Below are positions 52,134 to 59,174 of a stretch of 64,000 nucleotides of DNA, one piece after another. Within the stretch, counting starts at the first letter, position 1; the number at the start of each line of letters is the position of its first letter. Below the pieces are notes generated by a model, which was not told the origin of the DNA, did not search any database, and saw nothing but the letters and a program-made list of their open reading frames with translations. The stretch lies in assembly GCF_900016645.1 (NCBI RefSeq), contig NZ_CDGJ01000033.1; one strand, written 5' to 3'. This DNA is from Acididesulfobacillus acetoxydans (GTDB lineage Bacteria; Bacillota; Desulfitobacteriia; Desulfitobacteriales; Desulfitobacteriaceae). Made by a program: the position numbers and the translations under genes.

Positions 52134-52955
52134 GTGACGACACAGATGCCGGTCATCTACGTGATTTCAGACGCTTTGGGTGAGACCGCGGAGTTTGTCA
52201 GCCGGGCGGCGGCTGCTCAGTTCAGCGGGGTCAGGACGCGGATCCGGCGGGTTCCGTATGTCAGAGATGAGGTCCATCTGGACGAAATACTCGAGGAAGC
52301 GGTTCATGACCAGGCTATCGTGGTTTATACCCTGGTTTTACTGGGATTGCGCAACCACCTGGAACAAAGGGCAAAAGAGATGAGCCTGCAGACGGTAGAT
52401 ATTTTGGGGCCGCTCATTGGGGCCATTTCCGTCCAAACGGGCCTCGATCCCAGCCACATTCCCAGTATCATTCACCGCTTGGATGAGCAATATTTCCGTA
52501 AAGTCGAAGCCATCGAATTTGCCGTGAAATATGATGACGGCAAAGATCCGCGGGGGGCTCTTTACGCCGACGTTGTCTTGATCGGGGTTTCCCGGACATC
52601 CAAAACCCCGCTCAGCATGTATCTCGCCCATAAAGGAATCAAAGCGGCGAATATTCCCTTGGTGCCCGAGGTGGCGCCTCCGGAGGAGCTTTTTACTATA
52701 CCGGTGCATAAAGTCGTCGGCTTGACGCTCCGGCCCGACATGTTGAACCTGATCAGGACGGAGCGTTTGAAAACCCTGGGTCTGGGGGCCTCGGCGGACT
52801 ATGCCAGCCTTGAACGCATCGTGCGGGAGTTGGAGTATGCCCGCAACGTTATGAAGAAAATCGGCTGCCGGATTATCGACGCCACTGGCAAAGCGGTCGA
52901 AGAGACTGCCAGTATGGTGTTAGATATAATGTATAGGGGGGAGAGGCGTGACTAA
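52134..52955 (+). CDS. ppsR: Pyruvate, phosphate dikinase regulatory protein
   Basis: 273 aa DUF299 bifunctional kinase/phosphorylase that switches PPDK off and on by ADP-dependent threonine phosphorylation and phosphate-dependent reversal. Starts VIYVISDALGETAEFVSRAAAAQF, and has the P-loop GVSRTSKT near residues 152-159 followed by PLSMYLAHKGIKAANIPLVPEV, all typical. It overlaps ppdK, its target, by 8 bases. GTG start after a GGGGGACGG. The short gap before it contains CCGGAGGTCAGAAG-type repeats (52083-52112). Confidence 0.95.
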   Translation: MTTQMPVIYVISDALGETAEFVSRAAAAQFSGVRTRIRRVPYVRDEVHLDEILEEAVHDQAIVVYTLVLLGLRNHLEQRAKEMSLQTVDILGPLIGAISVQTGLDPSHIPSIIHRLDEQYFRKVEAIEFAVKYDDGKDPRGALYADVVLIGVSRTSKTPLSMYLAHKGIKAANIPLVPEVAPPEELFTIPVHKVVGLTLRPDMLNLIRTERLKTLGLGASADYASLERIVRELEYARNVMKKIGCRIIDATGKAVEETASMVLDIMYRGERRD

Positions 52956-55590
52956 GTACGTTTATTTGTTCAAGGAAGGCAAGGCTTCCATGAAAGACCT
53001 CTTGGGAGGAAAAGGCGCTAATTTGGCCGAAATGACCAATATCGGCCTGCCTGTGCCGCCGGGTTTCACGATTACCACGGAAGCCTGCAATGTGTACACG
53101 CAAACGGGGGACTTTCCGGAAACGCTGGCGGAGCAAATCGAACCGGCGCTGGCGAACCTGGAATCGGCGACAGGCAAACGCTTTGGCGATGCCAAGAATC
53201 CCCTTTTGGTTTCTGTGCGCTCCGGGGCTAAGTTCTCTATGCCGGGTATGATGGATACCATTCTCAACCTCGGGCTCAACGATGAAACGGTTCTGGGGGT
53301 GGCGGAGCTCACCCACGACGAACGTTTCGCCTACGATTGCTATCGTCGTTTTGTTCAGATGTTCGGTAACGTAGTGCTCGGGGTTGAACATCATGATTTT
53401 GAAAGCGTTTTGGAGAGGGCAAAGGTAAAACAGGATGTGCGCTATGATTCCGAGCTTTCGGCCCAGAGTCTTAAATGGATGGTCACGGAATACCAGAAAC
53501 TCATCCGGCACAGCACCGGCAAACCTTTTCCGCAAGATCCGAAAGTTCAGTTGAACGAAGCAATTCGGGCGGTGTTTCGCTCTTGGGATAATGACCGGGC
53601 TGTAGTTTACCGTAAGATTAACAATATTCCGGATGATATCGGCACGGCGGTGAATGTGCAGTCCATGGTTTTCGGCAATATGGGTAATGATTCCGGAACG
53701 GGCGTGGCGTTCACCCGCAACCCTTCGACCGGGGAAAAGAAACTCTACGGCGAATATTTAATGAATGCCCAGGGTGAGGATGTGGTGGCGGGGATTCGCA
53801 CGCCCCAACCCATCGCCAGTCTGGCGACCGAGAATGCGAGCGTCTTCGAGCAGTTTGTCGAGATATCCACGCGTTTGGAGCAGCATTACCGGGATATGCA
53901 GGATATTGAATTCACGATTGAGCGGGGCAAGCTGTACATGCTGCAGACCCGCAACGGCAAGAGAACCGCGCCCGCCGCGATTCGGGCCGCCGTGGAGATG
54001 TGCCGGGAAGGACTTATCAGCAAAGAAGAAGCCATCCGCAGGATCGAACCGGGGCAGCTCGATCAGCTTCTGCATCGCCGCATGGACCCGGCGGCCAAGC
54101 CGGATCTTCTGGCCACGGGCTTGCCGGCTTCCCCCGGCGCGGCCTCCGGCAAGATCGTCTTTGACGCCGACCGGGCCGAAAAACTGGGCAACTCCGGGGA
54201 AAAAGTGATCTTGGTGCGCACGGAGACGACTCCGGATGACATCCACGGTATCCTGGCGGCTCAGGGGATTTTGACCAGCCGGGGCGGAATGACGAGCCAC
54301 GCGGCCGTGGTGGCCCGGCACATGGGGAAACCGGCGGTCTGCGGTTGTGAAGCGCTCAGGATTGATTATGCGGAGCGCACTGTACAAATAGCCGATGAAG
54401 TTTATCCGGAAGGGACGGTCATTTCCCTGGACGGGGCCAGCGGGCGGGTCATTCGCGGACTCGTGCCCATGATCGACCCCGAACTCAGCGCCGAATTCAA
54501 GGAGATCCTGGCTTGGGCCGATGAAATTCGCCGTTTGAAAGTCCTGGCGAACGCCGACACTCCCAAAGATGCCCAGAAGGCTCGGGATTTTGGGGCCCAG
54601 GGAATTGGTTTGTGCCGGACCGAGCACATGTTTATGGACCCTGTCAGGATACCCATCGTCCAGGACATGATCCTGGCGCAAAATCTGTCAGAACGCGAGG
54701 ATGCCCTGGCTAAACTTCTGCCGATGCAGGAGGAAGACTTCTACGGTATTCTTAAGGCGATGCAGGGGCTGCCGGTCATCATTCGCCTGCTGGATCCGCC
54801 GCTGCACGAATTCCTGCCCAACGCGGAAGACCTAATCGTGGAAATCACGGAGTTGAAACTGACCGCCAAGGACCCGGACGCCCTGCGTGCCAAGGAAGGC
54901 CTCCTGCGCAAAATCCGCGCCCTCTCCGAACTCAACCCCATGCTCGGCCATCGTGGCTGTCGCCTCGGGATCACGTTCCCCGAGATTTATGCCATGCAGG
55001 CGAGAGCCATTTTCCAAGCTGCCGCCCGTTTGGTCAAGGAAGGTTTTGATATTCATCCCGAAGTCATGATCCCGCTGGTCATTCACAAGAGGGAACTGGA
55101 AATGCTGCGCAAGTTGACGGAGGAGACGGCTGCTTCGGTGATGGAGGAGAGAAACGTGCGCTTTGAGTACAAGGTGGGTACGATGATCGAGGTTCCCCGC
55201 GCGGCTCTCACGGCGGACGAAATCGGAAGTGCGGCGGATTTCTTCTCCTTCGGGACAAACGACCTGACCCAAACCACCCTGGGCTTCTCTCGTGATGATG
55301 CGGAGGGCAAATTCCTTCCTGCTTATCTCGAACAGCACATTCTTGCCAACAATCCTTTTGCAGTTCTGGACCGGCCGGGAGTGGGCAAGCTCATGCAAAT
55401 GGCGGTGGAGCTGGGACGGAGAGCCAATCCGCAGCTGGAGCTGGGAATCTGCGGTGAACACGGGGGAGAACCGTCTTCGATCGAGTTCTGTCACATGATC
55501 GGACTGGATTATGTTTCCTGCTCACCCTTCAGGGTGCCCATCGCGCGTTTGGCGGCGGCTCAGGCGGTGGCTAACAACAAAGAGCAGTGA
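52948..55590 (+). CDS. ppdK: Pyruvate, phosphate dikinase
   Basis: Interconverts pyruvate + ATP + Pi and PEP + AMP + PPi. 880 aa, full length. ATP-grasp N-terminal domain (GGKGANLAEMTNIGLPVPPGFTITTEAC), the swivelling phosphohistidine domain GGMTSHAAVVARHMGKPAVCG with the catalytic His near residue 451, and the C-terminal PEP-binding TIM barrel with GLCRTEHMF, GHRGCRLG and the catalytic Cys region GICGEHGGEPSSIEF. The phosphorylatable Thr two residues before the His (TSH) is present, matching control by PpsR encoded upstream. GTG start in the ppsR end. Confidence 0.97.
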   Translation: MTKYVYLFKEGKASMKDLLGGKGANLAEMTNIGLPVPPGFTITTEACNVYTQTGDFPETLAEQIEPALANLESATGKRFGDAKNPLLVSVRSGAKFSMPGMMDTILNLGLNDETVLGVAELTHDERFAYDCYRRFVQMFGNVVLGVEHHDFESVLERAKVKQDVRYDSELSAQSLKWMVTEYQKLIRHSTGKPFPQDPKVQLNEAIRAVFRSWDNDRAVVYRKINNIPDDIGTAVNVQSMVFGNMGNDSGTGVAFTRNPSTGEKKLYGEYLMNAQGEDVVAGIRTPQPIASLATENASVFEQFVEISTRLEQHYRDMQDIEFTIERGKLYMLQTRNGKRTAPAAIRAAVEMCREGLISKEEAIRRIEPGQLDQLLHRRMDPAAKPDLLATGLPASPGAASGKIVFDADRAEKLGNSGEKVILVRTETTPDDIHGILAAQGILTSRGGMTSHAAVVARHMGKPAVCGCEALRIDYAERTVQIADEVYPEGTVISLDGASGRVIRGLVPMIDPELSAEFKEILAWADEIRRLKVLANADTPKDAQKARDFGAQGIGLCRTEHMFMDPVRIPIVQDMILAQNLSEREDALAKLLPMQEEDFYGILKAMQGLPVIIRLLDPPLHEFLPNAEDLIVEITELKLTAKDPDALRAKEGLLRKIRALSELNPMLGHRGCRLGITFPEIYAMQARAIFQAAARLVKEGFDIHPEVMIPLVIHKRELEMLRKLTEETAASVMEERNVRFEYKVGTMIEVPRAALTADEIGSAADFFSFGTNDLTQTTLGFSRDDAEGKFLPAYLEQHILANNPFAVLDRPGVGKLMQMAVELGRRANPQLELGICGEHGGEPSSIEFCHMIGLDYVSCSPFRVPIARLAAAQAVANNKEQ

Positions 55591-55772
55591 ACTCGTTCAG
55601 CCTAAGGCTGAACATCGAGACTTCGGTGGCGATAGTCTCCGGTGGAGACTATCGCCGTAGGCACAGAGCGTGAAATTATGCTTTTGTGCCGAAGGATGGA
55701 GTCTACCCCCACCGAAGCGGGGTACGTGGGACCCACTCCCACTTGTAGAAGTGGGAGTCTTGCGCTTTGGAT
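55587..55772 (+). mobile_element. Structured repeat element, copy C (most complete)
   Basis: It starts at the ppdK stop codon (GTGAACTCG...GAACATCGAGACTTCGG), then hairpin GGCGATAGTCTCC-GGT-GGAGACTATCGCC (55628-55656), second hairpin GGCACAGAGC...TTTTGTGCC (55660-55690), core CCCCCACCGAAGCGGGG (from 55706), terminal hairpin CTCCCACTT-GTAG-AAGTGGGAG, and end CTTGCGCTTTGGAT. All parts known from copies A, B and D are present here, so this can serve as the reference copy. Confidence 0.75.
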
Positions 55773-55856
55773 CAAAATAAGGCTAAAATGATATGAGTAA
55801 AGCTCTCAAACCTTTGTGCTAAGGTTTTGAAGAACTTCTATGAAAAAATATAACAA

Positions 55857-55896
55857 GGGTACTGACACATAATGTTTTAGTGTCAGTACCCTATTT
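55857..55896. terminator. Strong hairpin terminator (bidirectional-looking)
   Basis: GGGTACTGACAC pairs perfectly with GTGTCAGTACCC around an 11-base AT-rich loop, followed by TATTTTG on the + strand and preceded by an A-rich stretch. It can end the ppdK transcript or be part of a remnant element. Confidence 0.6.
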
Positions 55897-55933
55897 TGCA
55901 GGATAGCCTGAAACAGACAGAATCTCCACGATA

Positions 55934-55954
55934 TGTAACGTCAGAAGCGTTACA
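55934..55954. promoter_or_regulatory. Palindromic operator of the decayed toxin-antitoxin locus
   Basis: TGTAACG-TCAGAAG-CGTTACA, a perfect 7+7+7 inverted repeat 27 bases before the antitoxin start. Antitoxins of this family bind such sites to repress their own operon. Confidence 0.55.
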
Positions 55955-55980
55955 ATATTAGCAGAAGGAGGATGATTCAC

Positions 55981-56284
55981 TTGGAAAAAACTACGACTGT
56001 GAATTTAAGGGTTAATCCTGACGTAAAAGGAAGGGCTAGGAAGTCCTTTCACAACTCGGTATACCTATGTCCGTAGCGATAGATATTTATCTGAAACAGA
56101 TTTCAATGACCGGCGGAATACCTTTTGTGTAACGCTGCCGAAAGCACCGGTTTCTGTAAACGCCGACTTGATGACAACGGATGAAATTCATGCGAAAGTA
56201 AAGGAAGGATACAACGATATCGAAAAAGGTAACGTACAGGATGCATCTGCTGCCTTGCAGAGATTTCGGGAGACACACGCATGA
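55981..56284 (+). pseudogene. RelB/DinJ-family antitoxin, frameshifted twice
   Basis: Joining three frames gives a complete DinJ/RelB-like antitoxin: TTTVNLRVNPDVKGRAEEV, SQLGIPMSVAIDIYLKQI, TGGIPF, VTLPKAPVSVNADLMTTDE and a tail ending RFRETHA. One-base deletions are needed near 56037 and 56127, each destroying the frame. AAGGAGG stands eight to ten bases before a TTG (probably once ATG) at 55981. The antitoxin stop overlaps the toxin ATG (ATGA), the usual coupling. AT-richer than the neighbours; probably an old horizontally acquired locus. Confidence 0.75.
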
Positions 56285-56415
56285 AGCATTATAAGATAGA
56301 GATCACGGACAAGGCACTTTCCCATATGGCGGAGATTTATATTATAGCGCAGTGCAACTACTTGCACCTGAAGTGGCCACGGGACAGTAATAAGCCGTAC
56401 CCGATCAGGGTATGA
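56281..56415 (+). pseudogene. RelE/ParE-family toxin, truncated and frameshifted
   Basis: Starts MKHYKIEITDKALSHMAEIY, the N-terminal pattern of RelE/ParE toxins that follow DinJ-type antitoxins. About 24 codons in, an insertion shifts the frame; the original frame can be followed as LLAPEVATGQ and then meets two stops. The catalytic C-terminal half is gone, so no active toxin can be made. The open frame that remains ends at 56415 with 44 codons. Confidence 0.7.
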
Positions 56416-56539
56416 CCCGGCGCGGGAGAGGGTCGTGCTTTCACAGGCGTTGCGCATCCCGGCGGGTTTTCTGTCCGGCGTTGTGATAAAATGGGATTGT
56501 CAGAGCCGGATGGAAGCAATTTTCGTAGGGGTGAGTGGC

Positions 56540-57526
56540 ATGGAAATGATTCGCCAACGAACGGAACGGGAAGAAGAGGAGAGGCTTTCTCCCCTGGCGG
56601 CAAAAAGTGCTTTGGCTGAACGCAGGCGGCCGGAAATCGAATGCACGATCCGGACCAAATTCCAAAGGGATCGGGATAGGATCCTGCACAGCAAGCCGTT
56701 TCGGCGTCTCAAACATAAGACACAGGTCTACATCGCGCCCAGCGGCGACCACTACAGAACGCGAATGACGCACAGTCTGGAAGTCTCGCAAATTTGCCGT
56801 ACCATCGGCCGTGGGTTAAGGCTGAATGAAGACTTGATCGAGGGGATTGCCCTCGGACACGACGTGGGACACACTCCCTTCGGGCACGTGGGAGAAGAGG
56901 CTTTGCGTGAAATAATCGGCCACTTCGAACATAACGAACAATCGATTCGCATCCTTACGGTTTTGGTCAACGAAGGCCGGGGGTTAAATCTGACCGAGCC
57001 CGTTCTCGACGGAATCCTCAATCACACCGGAGACGGAATTCCCCGGACTTTAGAAGGGCAGATTGTCAAGACCGGCGACCGGATCGCCTATCTTTGTCAC
57101 GATTATGACGACGCCCTGCGGGCTGGCCTGCTGACGCCGATGGAGCTTCCGGAGAACGTGCGCGCCATCTTCGGGGAGACTCCCAGTCGCATGATCACGA
57201 CGATGGTCGTGGATATGATTGCGGCTTCTGCCGACCGTACAGCGATCCGGCAATCTGAAACCATTGCCGGGACTATGCGGGAGTTTCGGGCTTTTATGTT
57301 CAGCCGGGTTTATAACAGTGAGCTCCTTATGGAAGAGAGGCGCAAAGGAAAATACGTCGTGCAGGCCCTCTTCGACTATTACCGGAGACACTTGGAAAAG
57401 CTGCCGCCCGGCTATTTGAGTTGGGCTGAGGAGGATGAAACCAAAGCGGTCGTCGATTATATTTCCGGATTGACAGACAATTACGCTATCGATTTGTTCC
57501 AGACAATATTCGTTCCCCGCCACTGA
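56540..57526 (+). CDS. dgt: Deoxyguanosinetriphosphate triphosphohydrolase-like protein
   Basis: 328 aa from the ATG at 56540 with AGGGGTGAG upstream. HD-domain dNTPase: RTKFQRDRDRILHSKPFRRLKHKTQVY (residues 38-64), THSLEVSQICRTIGRGL, GHDVGHTPFGHVGEEAL with the metal HD at 107-108, and GDRIAYLCHDYDDAL. It hydrolyses dNTPs to nucleosides and triphosphate in studied relatives. Upstream of dnaG-rpoD, as in many Clostridia. The open frame extends upstream past the toxin remnant, but without a ribosome site. Confidence 0.92.
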   Translation: MEMIRQRTEREEEERLSPLAAKSALAERRRPEIECTIRTKFQRDRDRILHSKPFRRLKHKTQVYIAPSGDHYRTRMTHSLEVSQICRTIGRGLRLNEDLIEGIALGHDVGHTPFGHVGEEALREIIGHFEHNEQSIRILTVLVNEGRGLNLTEPVLDGILNHTGDGIPRTLEGQIVKTGDRIAYLCHDYDDALRAGLLTPMELPENVRAIFGETPSRMITTMVVDMIAASADRTAIRQSETIAGTMREFRAFMFSRVYNSELLMEERRKGKYVVQALFDYYRRHLEKLPPGYLSWAEEDETKAVVDYISGLTDNYAIDLFQTIFVPRH

Positions 57527-57531
57527 AGCAC

Positions 57532-57624
57532 AGTGAACCTGCTGAACTAAAGCCGAACATCGAGACTTCAGCAGCTGAACATAGAGATTTCAGTGGCGAA
57601 AGTGCCCATTGGACACTTTCGCCC
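57532..57624 (+). mobile_element. Structured repeat element, copy D (left part only)
   Basis: Again begins a few bases after a stop codon, with AGTGAAC and CCGAACATCGAGACTTCAG as in copy C, a partly duplicated left segment, and hairpin GGCGAAAGTG...CACTTTCGCC (57594-57622). The GGT loop is degenerate (CATTGG), and the core and terminal hairpin are missing, so it looks truncated. Confidence 0.55.
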
Positions 57625-57848
57625 GACCCACGAGTGGATTGACCGGGCTCAAAGGCGCGTACTGTCAGTTACGTTTGTCCGGGCCTGCGCTTCACACGCC
57701 GATTAAGGCGTCAAGATCATGAGGGCGTCAGGTGGGGGAGCTGACTCTACGCCGGCAGGTGTCATACGGATGCGCTAGGGGGTCGATCCTAGTTAACTTA
57801 AGAAACCTGTGTGGTCCTGTCGAAGGCTGCATAAGGTGTGGGAAGCCG

Positions 57849-57874
57849 ATCCGGGTGATTTCCCCGGATTTTTT
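57849..57874 (+). terminator. Orphan rho-independent terminator (end of a possible small RNA)
   Basis: ATCCGGG pairs with CCCGGAT, followed by TTTTTT. The nearest + strand gene (dgt) ends 320 bases upstream, so the interval of about 57640-57848 may encode a small RNA. CGCCGATTAAGGCG is a local hairpin, and GCTTCACAC (about 57690) can pair with GTGTGGGAAGC (about 57836). I cannot assign an RNA family. Confidence 0.5.
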
Positions 57875-57880
57875 CCTGAA

Positions 57881-58480
57881 TCAGCTTTTGAGTACGCTCT
57901 TGCTGAATTTGAGAGGCTGAGTCGTATCCAGTTGGGACAGGATAGCATCTTGCTTCTGCCCATTGAGAAGGAACTGAACTGATTTCACATCGGGGAGGGA
58001 CGTGAGAGAGTCTACGATACTGTAGATCGTCGCCAATTCCCCGCTCGAACCGCCTTTAAAATTACTTCGGAACTCGGGGGAGAGGTCGATCGTTGCGACA
58101 CCGTTCTTGACGGAGGCACCGAGAAGTTTGGTTCCGCTCGGAAGGGGGCCAGGCCAGCCGGAAGGAGGGTTTTGCAGTTCGGCGAAAATTGCCTGAATTA
58201 CGGCCCCGTCCGTCACATTGGCTTGACGTCGGAAGGGGGCCAGGCCGGCGGCATTCGGGGTGGGGAAGTAGAGAGTCAGGTCGACCTGTTTGGTGGCGGA
58301 CTGAGAAGAAGGGGATTTCGGCGGCACTGCCTGGGACGGAGGGGTTCCCGTGGGTGCTGTGGTCGCCGTTTTATTGGGACTACCGGCAGAGGCGGGCGTC
58401 CGGTTGCAGGCCGTGAGGACCAAGGGGCTTAGCAAAAGGAGAAGAGCCAGAACGAAAAATACCGTTTTTCTGCGAGCCAT
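57881..58480 (-). CDS. GerMN-domain lipoprotein
   Basis: 199 aa on the minus strand. Signal peptide with lipobox LTAC, Cys25 the predicted lipid anchor; a Ser/Pro/Thr-rich linker (about 28-67); then one GerMN domain: VDLTLYFPTPNAAGLAPFRRQANV, TDGAVIQAIFAELQNPPSGW, SGTKLLGASVKNGVATIDLSPEFRSNF and the LPDVKSVQFLLNGQ motif. GerM-type proteins work at the spore envelope or cell wall. GCAGGGA is the only ribosome site. It stands alone between dgt and dnaG on the other strand. Confidence 0.9.
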   Translation of the reverse strand: MARRKTVFFVLALLLLLSPLVLTACNRTPASAGSPNKTATTAPTGTPPSQAVPPKSPSSQSATKQVDLTLYFPTPNAAGLAPFRRQANVTDGAVIQAIFAELQNPPSGWPGPLPSGTKLLGASVKNGVATIDLSPEFRSNFKGGSSGELATIYSIVDSLTSLPDVKSVQFLLNGQKQDAILSQLDTTQPLKFSKSVLKS

Positions 58481-58772
58481 AAAAATCCCTGCCTTTTCAC
58501 GTTAATCTCTGACCATGTTTCGAACAAATTAGTAAAAGGGAAGTCGTTAGGGAGTCGTTATGGTTTCATAGGGAATTGCGGAATGGGACAGACGTGTACC
58601 GGTAGTCAATCTACAAAAAAAGAAGTTGGAACCATCCGAAAAAAAACTTTGCAAAATAGGAGGATTTAGGGAGTCTGAAGTAGAATTATACTCTTTCCGG
58701 TGAGAAGAGGCGCGCCAAAACTTTTAGGACCATCTTCCCTCCCGAGGCTTGCGGGTCAGAATTATTTCGTTT

Positions 58773-58925
58773 CACGGCTCTTAGGGAGGAGAAGTATCTT
58801 GCCTGACGACTCTTGCGTTCGACCCATTTGTTTTACGTCAATATATCCCGACTTGAGGAGGAGAAGCGTCCTGCCTCACGACTTTTGGGGGGGAAGCGTC
58901 TTATTCACGATCCTTGCACCGCGAG
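58773..58925. repeat. Imperfect repeats of about 50 bp upstream of dnaG
   Basis: Three diverged units with GAGGAGAAG(C/T)(A/G)TC(T/C)TGCCT(G/C)ACGACT-like text (near 58779, 58857 and 58890). The 58481-59174 gap otherwise has no convincing gene. Near dnaG the phrase GTGATTA(T/C)GG(C/T)A(G/A)GACA is present twice (59116 and 59175). Confidence 0.45.
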
Positions 58926-59174
58926 CCGTTCCGCTTCCCGGCCTCAGCGATGAGAACGGTCGGGCGTTCGTTTCGGAGAAAAGGTCAAATGGGTTGGTGA
59001 CGGAAAGCCAGGGGGCTTCTTTCGCATAGTGAAAGTTGTACTTTCTAAGGCGGGAAAAGAGGATTCCGGGGATTTTTGGCGAAGAATCTAAATAGAACGA
59101 GTTGACAAATTCCCGTGATTATGGCAGGACATCCCGACTGGAACTAACGATTTAAGGGATACGGTTGAAAATCT

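Noticed and set aside
58700..59029. 109-codon frame upstream of dnaG
   Set aside because: It runs through imperfect DNA repeats, has no good ribosome site and gives a protein without family features.
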